A stretch of DNA of 64,000 nt from Nymphaea colorata (lineage: Eukaryota; Streptophyta; Magnoliopsida; Nymphaeales; Nymphaeaceae). The position numbers were made by a program, and so were the translations under genes. The notes beneath the pieces were generated by a model, which had not been told where the DNA came from, searched no databases, and saw only the letters and a list, made by a program, of their open reading frames with translations. The DNA is taken from contig NC_045142.1 of NCBI RefSeq assembly GCF_008831285.2, positions 9,154,713 through 9,218,712 on the forward strand. Direction: 5' to 3'. Shown here one piece after another: positions 49,531 through 62,949 of the stretch (position 1 is the stretch's first letter; each line of letters starts with the position of its first letter).

Positions 49531-50776
49531 TGGTCTTTCTCACTATATCAACGCTACATCAACTGATCTTTTCAACGCATGGCAACATCAAATTATGGGT
49601 GTATGTCTTAGAAATAGCCTATAAAATTTGTGCAAAAATTAGAGTTGAGCTTCTTATTATTATCATGAATCATGTATGTAAACTTTTAACTAAAAAAAAA
49701 TCAAAAAGGCCGTTCTTATTCTTATATAAAAGAAACTTTTGCAGGGCAAAGGCGCCCGTGCTTTGTCTGCGGCTTTGCACCTGCTGCCGTCTTTTGATTT
49801 TTTTTTTTTTTTTTTTTGAAGTACCTTTTAAAATGTGTGCAAAGCGTATAAAGCAAACAGCCAGCTTTTAGAATTTCTAAAGAATTAGTAGGGTTTTCTT
49901 GAAATTGTTTTCCAGCTCTTGGTTGGGAGCAGATGTAACGAGGCCAAATTTAACGGCAGGACGGAAAGTGGTCAGGCGAAGGTTTACATAGGGAGCTTTT
50001 GAGGGCGCTAAAAGGAAGTGGTCGGCAGCCGTTAAAAGCAAGCGTCGCTATTGATCAGACATGCAAAAGGGTAAAGGGAAATAAGGAAGTAAAAAGGTGA
50101 CTTTAAATGAGGCATGAATGGTCAGGATGGCGTTAAACCCAAGACCCTTTTGCTGACCATTCAGATCGTCGCCTCCTCCCTAAAAGCCTCCACCTTTAAT
50201 CCTATAATCCACGAATATTTGAAGGTTTTTAGCTTCCCAACTTCGCCTTCGCCATATGGGATCATTGGATTTCTCTGGTCCAATTTGAACCGAGAAATCT
50301 TCTCGGTTCTCAGACAAAGAATCACATTATTATATATATATATATATATATATTGAAAGAAATTGACTGCTAAATGCTAGTGGATGACTAAATAATAAAA
50401 AACTGTCTCTAAAAAGTACCATGGTAGACAAGCATTAACAATGACATGGTGTGAACTGCTTTATAGTGTTACTAATGACAATGTTTATAGTACTTTTAGC
50501 GACAAATTGTAAATGTCATCTGCCATATATATTTATACATATATATGTGTGTTTATACATATATATGTGTGTGTATATATATTTGTATGCTTTAAATTGT
50601 AGTGACTTTTGATGCTTTTGAAGGGCATTTAAATAATTATATATGTAAAGATCGCATAAAAAGAAGCCCTTGCAGTTATAAGGGTGCTAATATTTTAGTG
50701 CATTTAATTAAAAACTTCTAATCAATTTTTATCTCAGAGACCATTTAGTCGAACAATCGAGCAGCTTTAGTTATCA
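49531..50776. other. Non-coding, no gene seen
   Basis: Contains a T run at 49,800 and a short TA tract at 50,330-50,352. The 127-codon frame at 49,488-49,871 runs through repeat sequence and shows no family motif. Confidence 0.4.
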
Positions 50777-50986
50777 TCAGGGGCAGAGGCAGGGGGGTCT
50801 GCCTAGGCCGTAGTCTCATCCCAACTAATTGAAAAAAAAAAAATCAATATGTCCCAAGTCTATAAGTTATGGAGCGAAGGCAGGGTAGTTTTCAATGTAG
50901 TCTTCAGTTGCATAATGTACCGAATAAATTCGTTGGACTGTTTGGCTCGCCCCTGAAAAAAATCCTTGTTTCACCCCTAGTTATCA
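50768..50986. mobile_element. 201-bp element with 9-bp target duplication
   Basis: The direct repeat TAGTTATCA stands at 50,768-50,776 and 50,978-50,986. Between them is a 201-bp segment beginning TCAGGGGCAGAGGCAGGGG and ending CCTTGTTTCACCCC, without coding capacity. A relative lies at 61,465-61,650 (TCAGGGGCGGAGGGAGGGG ... CCCACCCCTAAAAAAAATCC). A 9-bp duplication is typical of Mutator-like elements, but the terminal inverted repeats are only a few bases. Confidence 0.6.
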
Positions 50987-52283
50987 CGAAGTATTATATT
51001 TTAAAATTGTGCTGTTTTTATAAGTAATAAATGTTAGGGTACTGCTTCCTAAGTACTTAATCGTAACATACGTGAGAAATCATTGCTAAATGTTGCTATT
51101 ATTGCTATCAGACTTTGATAGAAATGACGTTTTGAATCATGTTGTTTCGACATAAAAACATAAGTTGTTGACATTATGGATCTTTCATGATATAAAACTC
51201 ATCATTTTTACTAAGATCATATCTATAAGATTGACTGATTATATATATATATCTTAAATTTGGAGTCATCCAACTCACTCATGAAGGTCAATTGGTCCAC
51301 TACAATGGAAGGTTTTGAGAAAAATAAAAAGAAAATATGACAATAAGAAAAATGTGAACTAATACTAGTTGATAAAAACTAGATGAAAATGCCTACTACC
51401 TTTGTCTCATTATTTTTCTCTCAACAGTACAACGTGTCGTATCAAACGGACATCATGAGTAAGCTGTTTGACTCTAAATAGCTAAAGTTATGGTGAATCA
51501 TGTGAACATAGGTGTGCATGGCATCTCTAATTGTGTTTATTATATAAACACAAACTTTGTCCAGACAGAAAATTTTGGTCCACATGTTGAAGCCTTTCAT
51601 GCACGGATATGAGTCGTCCGGTGCATGATAAGGAACACGTTTTCTGCCAAAAAGCATGTGTAGCATCTAGCATTTTAATATGGCGAAAAACAACATTTTG
51701 TATTTGTAGAGCAAGGTGCATGCACACACACACACACACACATATACACAAAAAGGATACAAACACGTACACAAAGGACATGTAGAGCTTGACAACAGTT
51801 CCCTCGCTATGGCTTGGCACCACTTTAGAAGACAAATATCAACATCAAGCTTGGATTTTGTAGCAACTAAAGAACAAACACATGATATGAAATAATGGAT
51901 AAATCCGAAGCGTTTGGTATAAATGACAGACCATTTCAAACTGTACCTACACAAATCCAACCCTTGGTTGGACAGTACCATCCGGATTGCCAAAGCTTTC
52001 CGTAGCTAAATAAAGAGCTAAGTAAAGAAATGGAAATTTCATAAAAAACAAGCCCCCATTGTTTAGTGGTACAAGAAAAACATGCTTTCTATTTGAACAT
52101 TTTGTTCACTTGATGCAGTTTTTGATCATGCAGTTAGTCGGTTAAATGAAAGGGTCTGAAAAGGCTTGGGCAGAAAAAAAAAAGAAGACAAATCAATAGC
52201 AAGATAGGACATTTTAATCATCTAGTGATATGAATTCACAATTTCTTTTTTTCCTTCTTTGTCTCTCAACATTTAATGTGGAG
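50987..52283. other. Non-coding, no gene seen
   Basis: AT-rich, with a (CA)n tract at about 51,724-51,742. No supportable gene. Confidence 0.4.
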
Positions 52284-52415
52284 GGGGTAGTTTGGCACCC
52301 ATAACAAATTATTACTGTCTAATAAATATGCTTTAAAATTTCAGATAGATTCATGCAACATTAAATTCCATAATTTTGCGATCACTAGACATTGTTACCG
52401 GTACCAAACAACCTC
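52284..52415. mobile_element. MITE of the GTTTGGCA family
   Basis: Starts GGGGTAGTTTGGCACCCATA and ends with the inverse-related GGTACCAAACAACCTC. About 132 bp, no coding. Termini related to the elements at 187-521, 59,608-59,770 and 60,926-61,080. Confidence 0.6.
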
Positions 52416-53134
52416 TCAAGGTTATATTTTATGTTAAACATCAGCATCTTTCTACTACCTTTCAAAAATTAACTGCATTTAAGTGAAATAAAATTTTTGA
52501 TCTTTTTATTTTCATTTCTATAACAAGCAAAGCCATTTGAATTGGCCCGGTTCCATGTTAGGTGGCTAACACGGAAGCCATTTTTTACCATTTCATTATC
52601 TTCATCTTTTTATAAAAAAAAATCAATTCCACTTTTGTCCTTATAGAGGAAAGAGTTTTTTTTTTTTTTTTTAAGGTGCATAAAAATATAACCAGCTCTG
52701 CCATTTGAGGGTCCCAAATTACGGTAAAAACAAGGAGGAAATGAGATTGAGTTGCATGCACATGGGTATGCAGTAACAAATATACTCAAGAAAAAAAATG
52801 GAATGGAGCATTTTATAAATTTTTTTATAAAAAAATATATATATTAGACTTTCAATATTTTTGTAACTCATTTTTTATCCTTTTAAAAACCTCACTTTTT
52901 TTGCTTTTTCAAGAGTATTTTAATCATCACACATTTTTTTTGTGCACAAGTGTGTGAACATATCCCGTTTGTAAAGGAAACTAGTGGGACATATTAAACT
53001 GCAGAAGTTTTTCATATTCTACCTAGCGGCCAACACAGAAACCAGTCTTCATCATATTCAGCCCCCTTAACACAGTGCTTGCTTCATGTTAGGAAACCTG
53101 GGCATCGGATTTTGGGCATCGGCCAGCCTGAGCG

Positions 53135-53226
53135 ACTCTTATCAGGCCGGGCCGGCTCGATGCCTAAGCCTACCTGTTAGACTCTTATCAGGCCGGGCCG
53201 GCTCGATGCCTAAGCCTACCTGTTAG
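53135..53226. repeat. 46-bp perfect tandem duplication, GC-rich
   Basis: ACTCTTATCAGGCCGGGCCG and the following 26 bases (53,135-53,180) are repeated exactly at 53,181-53,226. The perfect copies suggest a recent event. Confidence 0.95.
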
Positions 53227-56000
53227 AGCCTAACACCTGTGCGCGGGTTAAAAAAACATCACTCCTGCGATTGATTTTGGTTTTACTTTCCCTTCCCGTG
53301 GACACAAACAATAAGAAAATCAAGTATAGCTAAAAGAAAAAGAAGATGGAAAAATTCCAGAGTAAACAAAAGTAAAAATAGAGAAACAAAAAGGAACTAG
53401 TGGTAGCTGTAACTTTCTCCTTTGGCATGTAAATTTTCTTTTTCTTCCTCTTGCATTTCTTCGTCGGTCTCAGTTGTCAATTTTTTGCCTGCTTTTGCTG
53501 CCGTTTTTTGGAGCGTGGCGGTTGGTAGGCCTCTGCTTGGTCCTACGCTGCTGCAATTGCCAAGGAATTCATCCACTTGACTTGTGCCAAACTGCCCTCG
53601 TATCTTTCCTTTCTTTTCCACAATGCCCTTGGTTTTCCAAAGAATATATTAAGGGCCTGTTTGTTTCGCTCCGGGGCAAAGGAAAAGAATTCACAATTTT
53701 CCAGGAAATTAAGAGTTGAGCAGGTGAGAAAATCTGAGCCTCATGCCACCATAGATTTCTACTGGTTTGCCCCTTGCTCGTAATTATAGTGAGGGACAGT
53801 GTGAAAGTGTTTTCCATGGCTGATCAGGAAATTTAAGTAAGTTTCACACAAACAAGTAAATCGGTAGTCGAAAGGTAAAATCTATGTAAATATATATACT
53901 TGTACATAACATTTTGAATAAAGTTTCAAGGACACGTGCCCCTCATCTATATGCGCGCAGGGTCGAGGTAAATCTCCCACAAGTCGCGGGGATTCCCTTC
54001 ACTGTAACTCCCTTTTTTAATTGAAGGTGCGTCAGTAAATGACTTAACGTTGACACTTTGCCTTCATTTTTCCTCTTTTAGGTCCGAGTTTAAACTATAC
54101 TTAGGCCAAGAGACTTTGTAGCTTACCGATAATATAAAACTCCAAAGTTAGTACCCTTGCTGCACCGGCCTATGCCCGATTAAGACGTTCACGAGAAATC
54201 GTGACATGTCTTGTACAAGCCGCCGACCCGACCAGCTATGACCCTTGGGGTAATAAGATTAAACAAAATGTTAACCAAATTATGTTTTTTTGAGATGGAT
54301 GGCAAAAAAAGAAAGTAAAAACTTTCAAGAAGAGAAAGACGGAAATAAAAGGTGAACTCAAGAACAATGAACGCGATTAGTCAGGACGTCTATCTAAAAG
54401 CAGGTGGTTGCTCGAAGACTATCCACTTGACAGCGGTGGCGGCAGCAGGTGTTGTCCCGACTAGTAAAATGGTAGGTGGCCAGTTGTTCCGCTAGTTGCG
54501 TCTAGTACCATACAGATTAGATCGACCGACCGGCAGCCGATCAAGTGGGTTCGTACTGGCAAACTGAATCACAATTGAAAGGCTCAATTCTATACCTTCC
54601 TCAGTGGGCTGCATGGGTTACTCAAGTCGAAAGGCACAGTCCGTAGGTCATGTGCCCCCGCCATGTCCTTTCTATGCCCACTTCCTTGTCAAGATATTTG
54701 GGTAGATGAATAAAGGATATACACTTTCAACGTTAATTCAACAATTTAGCTGAACTGCTGTTACATGAGAACATCATTAATTTTTACCTAATTTTGAAGA
54801 AAATCGAAGACAGAGTATTGAACAAGATAACAAGAACAACTTTATAAATATTTATAATTTCAATTGACACATTATACCTTTAGATGCAATGCAAGAAGTA
54901 ATCAATGTTTATTCTTTAGGTAAATAAGAAGAATATTTCATTCTACAGCTTCATTTCAGTACATAGGGTGGCCCCCATTATGCTTCAACTTATACATCAG
55001 TTGTCCTTCTTTTGGAGCACAAAAAGTTGACGTCTTGAAAATTCTGCCTTTTATTGGATTTACACAACCAGTTGTTTTTGTATATTACTGACTTGACTCT
55101 TGGTTCAGCACCAATATTTTGCTATTTTTGGCTGGAATATATTGTCTAAGAGCAACTGAACTTGACAAGGCCTGGACATTTTGTGTCAACATTGTTTCAC
55201 ATCAAAATAGCAGTAGGTATCTTGGTGACTAAGATATCATGACCATTATGTCAAAATTTTCTTTTAGGAGTGCTGAATAGTATTTATAAAACCTAACAAT
55301 ATTTTTTATAATTTTTATATTGGCCAAATTAAAATTGTTCAAAATTATAAGTGTAAATTTTTTCTTCCAAAATTAGTGCCCCCGGCCCTTGCCTCTACCC
55401 CTGATTATGCATTGTGTAAAAGAAAAGCAATGCAACAACTCAGTCCACTTTACGGGGGAATAAGAATTCAAGATTAAGGATTGGGATTTCCCTCCCCAAA
55501 ACACTTGAAAAAGCTCAGAATTAAGACAACTAGTCATTTAATAAACTCCAAAATTTTTAAGAATCATCAATAAGCGACTGAACATTTTCATAATGAAGTG
55601 TTCCAAGATAAAATAGTCCACAAACACAAAATGAAAATTTCCCATTTTTTGATTTTTTATCACATTTTCTCATTATTCGGACATTATTTTTTCTCTAAAT
55701 TTTAAAAAATTGTTTGTCTTCGTTTCTCTCTTTACTAAAATGTCATCTATGTTTTTTCTTTTTTCGTCATTTCTCTTATTTTTTCTAAATTCTCAACATT
55801 TTTTCTTTTCTAAAAAAGTATTGAATTATTTTTAATATTTTCTTGAACTTTTTAACTTTACCGAAAATACCAGAGAAACCTTGTTATTTAATATCTGTTA
55901 ATAATATTTGTAACTATGCCATAAGATGGCAATCCAATTAAGATACTTTATTATATATATATAAACAGAGATGATGGGTTGTAGAAGGAGTGAACTTCTT
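53227..56000. other. Non-coding, no convincing gene
   Basis: A minus-strand frame at 53,397-53,621 (about 70 codons, ending in a Glu/Lys-rich EEMQEEEKENLHAKG) is open but has no recognised relatives or splice context. A GC-richer patch at 54,360-54,680 and T-rich repeat-like sequence at 55,620-55,900 are present. Confidence 0.35.
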
Positions 56001-58468
56001 TATGAGGGTGGGGAAGCCGTTAAAGAAGACAGAGAGCAGAGGTATTGCGGGGTCAACATCAGGAGAGACCCTCGAGATTCATGCCGGCCATGTCTGTTGG
56101 CCATTGGAGCAACCTTCAAAGCACACACGCGGTAGTCTCTGTGCCTTCGCTCATTTAATGGCGCCTTCTGCCAACACCCCCTCCATTTGAGGGTGCTTTA
56201 TCTGACAAGTCAATATCTTCTTTTTTGCAGAGACAAAACAACAGGAAAAGTCATTGATCTGCTTCCCTTTGTTTCTTTGCAGCAGAAGAAAAGACGGCTG
56301 CCTGTGCCATCGAACGACCGCAGTTACTGACTTAGCTGGAAACACCACCAGTAATAAAAGAAACGGCCACCTCATACACATGTACATGGTTAATCAAGTT
56401 GTTGATATAAATAACTGTCATTTCTCCAGTCGCTGCCAAAAGAGAAACTGTTGAGAAGATGATCAGAAAAATGTGAATGATTCTAATTATTTTGGGCAGA
56501 CTGAGACTGAGCAATCTGTTTCTTGCCAATTATCAGTCAGGGCATAAAGATTTCATGTTGTCCAAATATGAGCAGGAATACAGGAAGCCGTTTGAAAGAA
56601 AGCAGGTAGCATGAGCCTGAGGAACTAATTATCATGGACTATACTACAAGCAGAACACTCGCTTCCATTGAAGAGACTGAAGCTAGCTGAGCTGCCTGAA
56701 ATAAGCCTGTGATGTTGATGAATCCTAGGAAAAGGATCACACAAATCCAAAAAATTTTGTTGGGTGGTGCTCGATTTCTTGTCAAGATTGAAAATTTTTT
56801 AGATGGTCCTGCCATGGATCCATCAATTAGTAAGAGTTTGAGCAGGAGACGATGTAGAGAAGCAAAAAAAAAAAGATTGTGGTTCCTTTTGTTTTCCGCC
56901 ATTAATGCACACCAGAGAGAATTGGTTGTAAACTTAAATGGCCTTTTAATTTATTACAAGCACTTGATCCATTTCTCCTTGTCTTTTGCAGAAGCATAGT
57001 GCAGCTTATACGGACTACACCGGGCCACACCTTGTTATAAGTTTGTCGATTCCTTGGGCCACAGGTAAATCATGTTCCATTTAGTTTACCAAATACATGA
57101 TAATACTGCTTCTTGGCATCCATATATCTTTGAAGCAGACAGATCAGTAAATTGGCAGAAAGGAAAATTACCACTTTCATCAAGAAGCTTCAAGAAATGC
57201 CATGAAAAATTATATATATATATGTATATATATATATTTCGGAAATCCATAAGGCAAGAGCATGCGACATGAAAAGTTACTTTGGAATGAAGGGCTTGGT
57301 GAATTTTGTGAGAATATTGATGAAGGAACAACAAGATTAAGTTACTGCTGGATGTAAACAAATCCTGAATGCATGGCTTGTTTGACAAATACTGTCACTA
57401 TCATGTATAATAATTGTTAATGTAACATCTAATCAGCAAGATATTGCATGTCAGACCCGCTGTTGGTGATGAAGACACTAATTCCTACTACTGTACATGT
57501 TTATGTGCAATTGGAAATTTACTATTTTCTCTTTCTTCCATGGACGAAGATTACATTCTGACGTACACGAAAAATCAGTCCCACTTAAGGAAACGTACAA
57601 AGAGTTAGGCATTATGAGCTGTTTAGTAACATATTCTATTATTGTTCTCTTAAATTTGCCCTGAAAATGGAGTGAATTGGTAAGACACGGTAGCAAGTGG
57701 TTCATGAATCTGCCTGTATTGTTACTGTTGTCTGACAATGCCTAACTATCACTAAAACAGAAGTAAAAAAAGTTTAAATCTCTTATGGTTAATATATAAA
57801 TTGCTCCAATCTGCTTTTGACATAAATTTTCTAAGAGCTGTCCACCGATTAAAAATATTAGCTCTGATTTAAAATAAACAAAATTTCCTTTTTGTAAGAA
57901 CCATTCCTTCCTCAGCCAAAGATATTTTTGTCTTTGACTAAGGTGGCTGTTTGAGAATTTATCCAAAAAAATCAAGTGCCTAAACGTTAACTTCTAAAAG
58001 TTGAACTATGGTTTTTTTATTTATATAAACTCTTAAGTTCTTTTGTAACTTATTTATTTATTATTATTAAGGAAAAGTTGAGATTGTAAGATTTTACATG
58101 GCTGGGACATAAATTCGAAGGGAACATATACAGTGACGTGACGGATTGATCTTTCCTTTTTAGCATCGAGGAATCACTTAAAACTTTTTGTCCGTTGCAT
58201 TTGTCTTCATCCTCTTATTCACTTCCTTTGCTGCTGCCTTTTCTCTTGTTCCATAAAAAGTCATGACTGCGAGCTTCTTCATCTCTCATGGATTCCAACG
58301 CCGCGTGAACATATACGTACAATATATAGACGAGAATCTCTCCACTTGCATGAGATTACTGCCACCCTTCGGTAAAGCAGCGCAGCATTGAAGATCAATA
58401 TTGTAAGAGATCAGGCGCAACCAGAACGGCCTGCTCCGACATTACAAGCCATTGTCCCATTACTATAA

Positions 58469-58507
<39 letters not shown>

Positions 58508-59600
58508 TGAGAGAGAAAAGAATAATTGGTAAGAGATAAGAACCATGCCCTTCAATTTTTTTTGGTAAAAATGTATTTTAAGTAAAGTATGAACATCTTA
58601 ATATATTAATAAAAACTATTTTGATATAAAACATGCTCTGAATCAAGTCTTTTATAAAAGTATTTATTTTTTTATTATTGAAATGTTGATGCTATGAGAA
58701 CCATCCATGTTTGCTTATTATAAAAACACTATTAAAACAAAAAAAAAGATCAACTTAATATATATTTTGCATCAATCTGTCTTTAATCTGTCTTTAATAT
58801 CATATCCGCAGCTTAAGATCATATTGGTAAAGTTAAACTAAAAAAATGCTTTAAATATCATATTTAAAAGTTTTCTTTTTGGTTCTTGACCTATTGGCAT
58901 GGTTGCTACCAATCACTATAACTACTACTTCTATGATTGGATGGTTATTTTTTTATTTTGTGTCGTTAAAATCCATCGCAAAAAGTAGATTCCATCATTA
59001 AAAACCAAGGCTAAACAATTGATAATCACAAATGCACATTTTACAACTGTTTTTAACAACATAAAATAAAAAATAATTACCTGACCATAAAGGTAGCTGG
59101 TTGAGAAATTCACACTCACTCCCACACAATCAATATATATATATATATATATATATTTCTTTTAAATTTACTTCTAACCTAAAGAAACCCCGGCGTCATT
59201 GAGAAACTCTGAGTCCTACTTTTCCCTTTTTTTCACTATTTTTCTTTTTTTTTTTCTGGAAATTGACTATAAATGCTTGCTTATATTTCTTTATTTTTTT
59301 GGGGAGTCAGCCAGTTAGTCCTGCCTATAACAACACTTAAAAGGGTTTAGGATAATCCAGTGCACTAGAACACTGTTATTTGTCCAAATTAACTGCATAG
59401 AAAATAAAGACAAAAAAACCTAGAATCTGATCAAGACTTTACCTTTACGTTTAAAATTCTTATGACGCTGTTTGACAATAGTGACAGACTATTACTAAAA
59501 AAAACAAAAAACAAAGACATATTCATAGAGCATTATAACAAGTGTTTCATAAACCCGCCTCATTTTTTACGGTAGATTAATGAGAAAATTACAGTCTGCT
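56001..59600. other. Non-coding, no convincing gene
   Basis: Frames of 65-96 codons at 56,150-57,000 on both strands overlap each other, and none carries a clear domain. One on the minus strand (56,639-56,902) contains a hydrophobic stretch, KIFWICVILFLGFINITGLF, but this alone does not support a gene. TA tracts lie at about 58,468-58,502 and 59,130-59,156. Confidence 0.35.
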
Positions 59601-59607
59601 AGTATTA

Positions 59608-59770
59608 GGGGGCCGTTTGGCAGTAGGAACAACTTGTTACTGCTTCATGAATCTACCTCCAGATTGGGGCAGGTTCATGGTTGTACTATAGTGTTTAACA
59701 AATCAGCTGTCTCAATGTTGGGGAAAATTCATGGGACAGTAACAAACCATTACTTTGCCAAACTGCGCCT
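59608..59770. mobile_element. MITE of the GTTTGGCA family
   Basis: Starts GGGGGCCGTTTGGCAGTA and ends TTTGCCAAACTGCGCCT, its imperfect inverse. The interior has paired CATGAATCTACC/GGGGCAGGTTCATG and AAATTCATGGGACAG. A damaged relative seems to precede it at about 59,463-59,560. Confidence 0.65.
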
Positions 59771-60347
59771 TAAGAGAGAACTATTTTTAATTAGCTGATC
59801 CAAATTCTGGATGCATCCGCAAAAATCTATTAAGAGATTGAATATGTTAGATCCGAAAAGTACGATTTGGATCATAACACGAATCTAAGCACCCATTAAT
59901 CATCATCAACCGTTTGACAAATCAAAGTTGCACCTCTAGCTACGTCTCTCTGCTCACCTTCAAGAAGAACACATGTTCTCTTTGTTCACGCCAAGTCTTC
60001 AATTATGTGCTTTTGGTTTATCTTGTCACAAAACTCCAAGAGCAAACAGTTGCAGTGTTGTGTTGAGGGAATTGTGCCACCAAAATAGGGTGCCTTGTGG
60101 GTCCATAAGGGGTAGTGTGCTGTGCAGGCCGTCCAGGTTAATTTGTGAATCATATCAGAAGCTCCACAGACGAACAGTCCAAACGGGGTCGGCTCCACAT
60201 AGCTGTTTGTCGTTCCCAGAAACGACGATGGCTTACAATATTTGCCTCATGAGAAGTCTGGGAATCTTGTATTTTCTGCAACAACAGTCGTAATGATCTC
60301 ATTATTGTAAGCAGCTTGCCCACTAGCTGGCTTATTCCTGTGTGTGT

Positions 60348-60351
<4 letters not shown>

Positions 60352-60422
<71 letters not shown>

Positions 60423-60445
60423 AGAGAGAGAGAGAGAGAGAGAGA
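60352..60445. repeat. Compound (TA)n(GA)n microsatellite
   Basis: About 69 bases of TA directly followed by a GA run. Confidence 0.95.
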
Positions 60446-60925
60446 AGCTAACAACTAGTCTTTAGAACATGATGAATGTGTATTATTACACATTTAGTTA
60501 GGAAAATGTACGAATGGTGCTATTTGAGTTATTCTACGTGTTAGGAAAAAGTACTAAGAGCGCAATTTGAGTTATTCCATATTTAGTTGACACGCTTTAG
60601 TTACTTCAATTGTAATGTTGAACTATAGCACCTCAATATGGATGAAATGCAGCCTTACAGCAACAACAACCAACAAACAAGAGGAAAGAAAGAGAGAGGA
60701 GACTAAAGGACACCTAAAAGGTGATGAGTTACTAGGATTTCCGCGTTTGCTTCAAGGAGATAACTGATCTAGTCGATCAACCTCATTCCTAAGACCTGTT
60801 GGGCAATAGAAGAAGGCGTCCTTTGGAATATTCCTCAGTCCTTCTCAATGTTCCCATCCATCATGAGATCATGACATAGCTCATAACTATAGTCCAATAA
60901 CTTACGGATCAAAGGAAGTGTGTTA

Positions 60926-61080
60926 ATAAGCTATTTGGCAATAAATTCCGTTTAATGAATCTACTCCAAAGATTGAGGTAAGTTCAAGAACTATTCGACC
61001 ATTATTCTATAAACCTGCCCAGACTTGTAGGATAGCATTGTGGAACACTCACGAACTGTTACTGTTGCTAAGCAACCCCT
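60926..61080. mobile_element. MITE of the GTTTGGCA family, degenerate
   Basis: Left end ATAAGCTATTTGGCAATAAA, right end GTTGCTAAGCAACCCCT. The interior shares AATGAATCTACTCC and GGAACACTCACGAACTGTTAC with the other copies. Confidence 0.55.
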
Positions 61081-61351
61081 CAAAGTATCACTTGACGTCA
61101 TCATATCAACTCTCTTCCCATTTTCCGTTCAACATAGATAATTCGGGTTCTAAATTTTGTCCGAACCTGTTTCAAGACAAAGATAGCTAACAGTAATTTC
61201 TTGCAAGTTCTAGTATGCAATCGCGACAATTTCTTGCAAGGAAAATGAAGAAAGAGAAAGGTGTCTCATGTAACATAAAGTTTTCTACCTTGTTACATTG
61301 AGACACCATTACATTGTCTTTCATGAGGGACCATATTGGACAAATGTCCTG

Positions 61352-61356
<5 letters not shown>

Positions 61357-61383
<27 letters not shown>
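61357..61383. repeat. (TA)n microsatellite
   Basis: About 27 bases of TA. Confidence 0.9.
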
Positions 61384-61385
<2 letters not shown>

Positions 61386-61464
61386 CTGGCAAGAACATCA
61401 ATGCCTTTGCGCTAATTGATGTCTTTCTTAAGCAAGAAGTTGAAAACAGCAACAGCAAGAAGGA

Positions 61465-61652
61465 GGATGATCAGGGGCGGAGGGAGGGGGGCCCGCTTGG
61501 GCCATGGATCGGGTGAGTGTATGAAAAAAGAATTTATATTGAAAAAATCAAATTTTTTTAGTTTGGCTCGACTCATCGCTCCTCTTGGCTTGACCCGTCA
61601 CTCCTCTTGACCCGATCCGCGGATTGCTTAGCCCACCCCTAAAAAAAATCCG
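61465..61652. repeat. Relative of the 50,777-50,977 element
   Basis: Begins TCAGGGGCGGAGGGAGGGG and ends CCCACCCCTAAAAAAAATCC. The middle has repeated GACTCATCGCTCCTCTTGG / GACCCGTCACTCCTCTTGA. No clear target duplication. Confidence 0.5.
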
Positions 61653-62940
61653 GATAATATTACATTAAAGAGAAATTAAAAGACAAAGATCATACCACAT
61701 CTTATCCAAATCATTTAGAACAGTTTACAACGAGACAAGTCAACTCAACCGACCATGAAAGTTGTGTAAGAGTAATCGAGGATTACAACTCAATACTCCA
61801 AAAAAGAAACTATGTGAGTTATATTGGTCCAGTTTAGCTAATGATTAAAATATTTTTATTTTACATTAAAACAATTTTTTATAAAAAACTAAAATAATTA
61901 TGAAAAATATTTTTTTAATAAATTACCAAAATATCCTTTCATCATTTATGTGCATGGTGCACTCGGTGCGAGTAACTTTCTTTTCCTTCGCCCTTCCATG
62001 GTAGATTGTATGGGCGTCGGCAATAAAAGAAGGTTATACTGCTCCATCCATGTAACTAGTTAAACTTGATGGGACAGTTCAGAGGGTCAGATTTGCCGCT
62101 CAGTCTAATGAAACTTTTATTATTTTTTTCATTTTTCGTTGTTTTCTAAAAAATCCCATGCTGGTGGCAGAACCGGTAGGTAACTTTCTGCCGATGCTAC
62201 GAATATGGGAAGAATCATTTTACTGATGAAGATAAAAGAGAATCGGGCCTGTCGATCGTACTGCACCAGGGAAAAATTTGCGTATTTTCTGTCTTTTTTG
62301 TTTTCACTTTACAGCCGAACGAGAAGATCGACTTTCATGGTTAAAAATGAAGAAATAAAAAGCGACAGGTTCACGTGGTTATGATATTCCAAGACTCCTC
62401 CTTGCCGAGGCATTGTGTGCGCAATTGTTTTTTAAAGACAAATTAAAAATCTCATATTTTATTTAAATATTGACGCATCGTAAAAGTCTAAAATTTTAGA
62501 GCTAGTTTTTGTTAGCTAAAATTTTCTAATTGTTGTTGATCTTTTAGGCATGCACAAGAAAAATATTATGCTTTTTTCAAGCGTTTTTTATTAAATTCAA
62601 AAAAAACTTTCCATACAAAAAAGACATACTTATGTAGATGACTTTTTTTTCACTAAAAATTCTTTTTTCCATACATTGGTAAAAGAACTTCATGTACATC
62701 AAATGAAGCCTTAGAGTCATCAAATTCAGTTTTAAAAATTAATTCAAATGAAAAAAAGTCAATTAATATTGACAAAAAAAAAAAAACCTTACTTGACCCA
62801 AAATGTCTCAGCAAAGTGAAAATAACCCAAGTCTGAACCTCTTTATTTTATTGAAAAACAACAAAATGAGGCAGATGGCCTCAGTTTTTTATTTTATTTA
62901 TTAATTTTTTTGATGGTGTATTTTAAAGGAAAAAGGTTTA
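61653..62940. other. Non-coding, no gene seen
   Basis: AT-rich with many A and T runs. No supportable gene. Confidence 0.45.
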
Positions 62941-62949
62941 TTGGCAGAA

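Noticed and set aside
53397-53621. Minus-strand ORF with an acidic, Lys-rich end
   Set aside because: Short, no family recognised, no splice or promoter context. Left as an unsupported frame.
56639-56902. Minus-strand ORF with one hydrophobic segment, considered as a small membrane or secreted peptide gene
   Set aside because: Overlaps an equally long plus-strand frame, has no signal-peptide or peptide-hormone motif, and the hydrophobicity can follow from AT-rich sequence.
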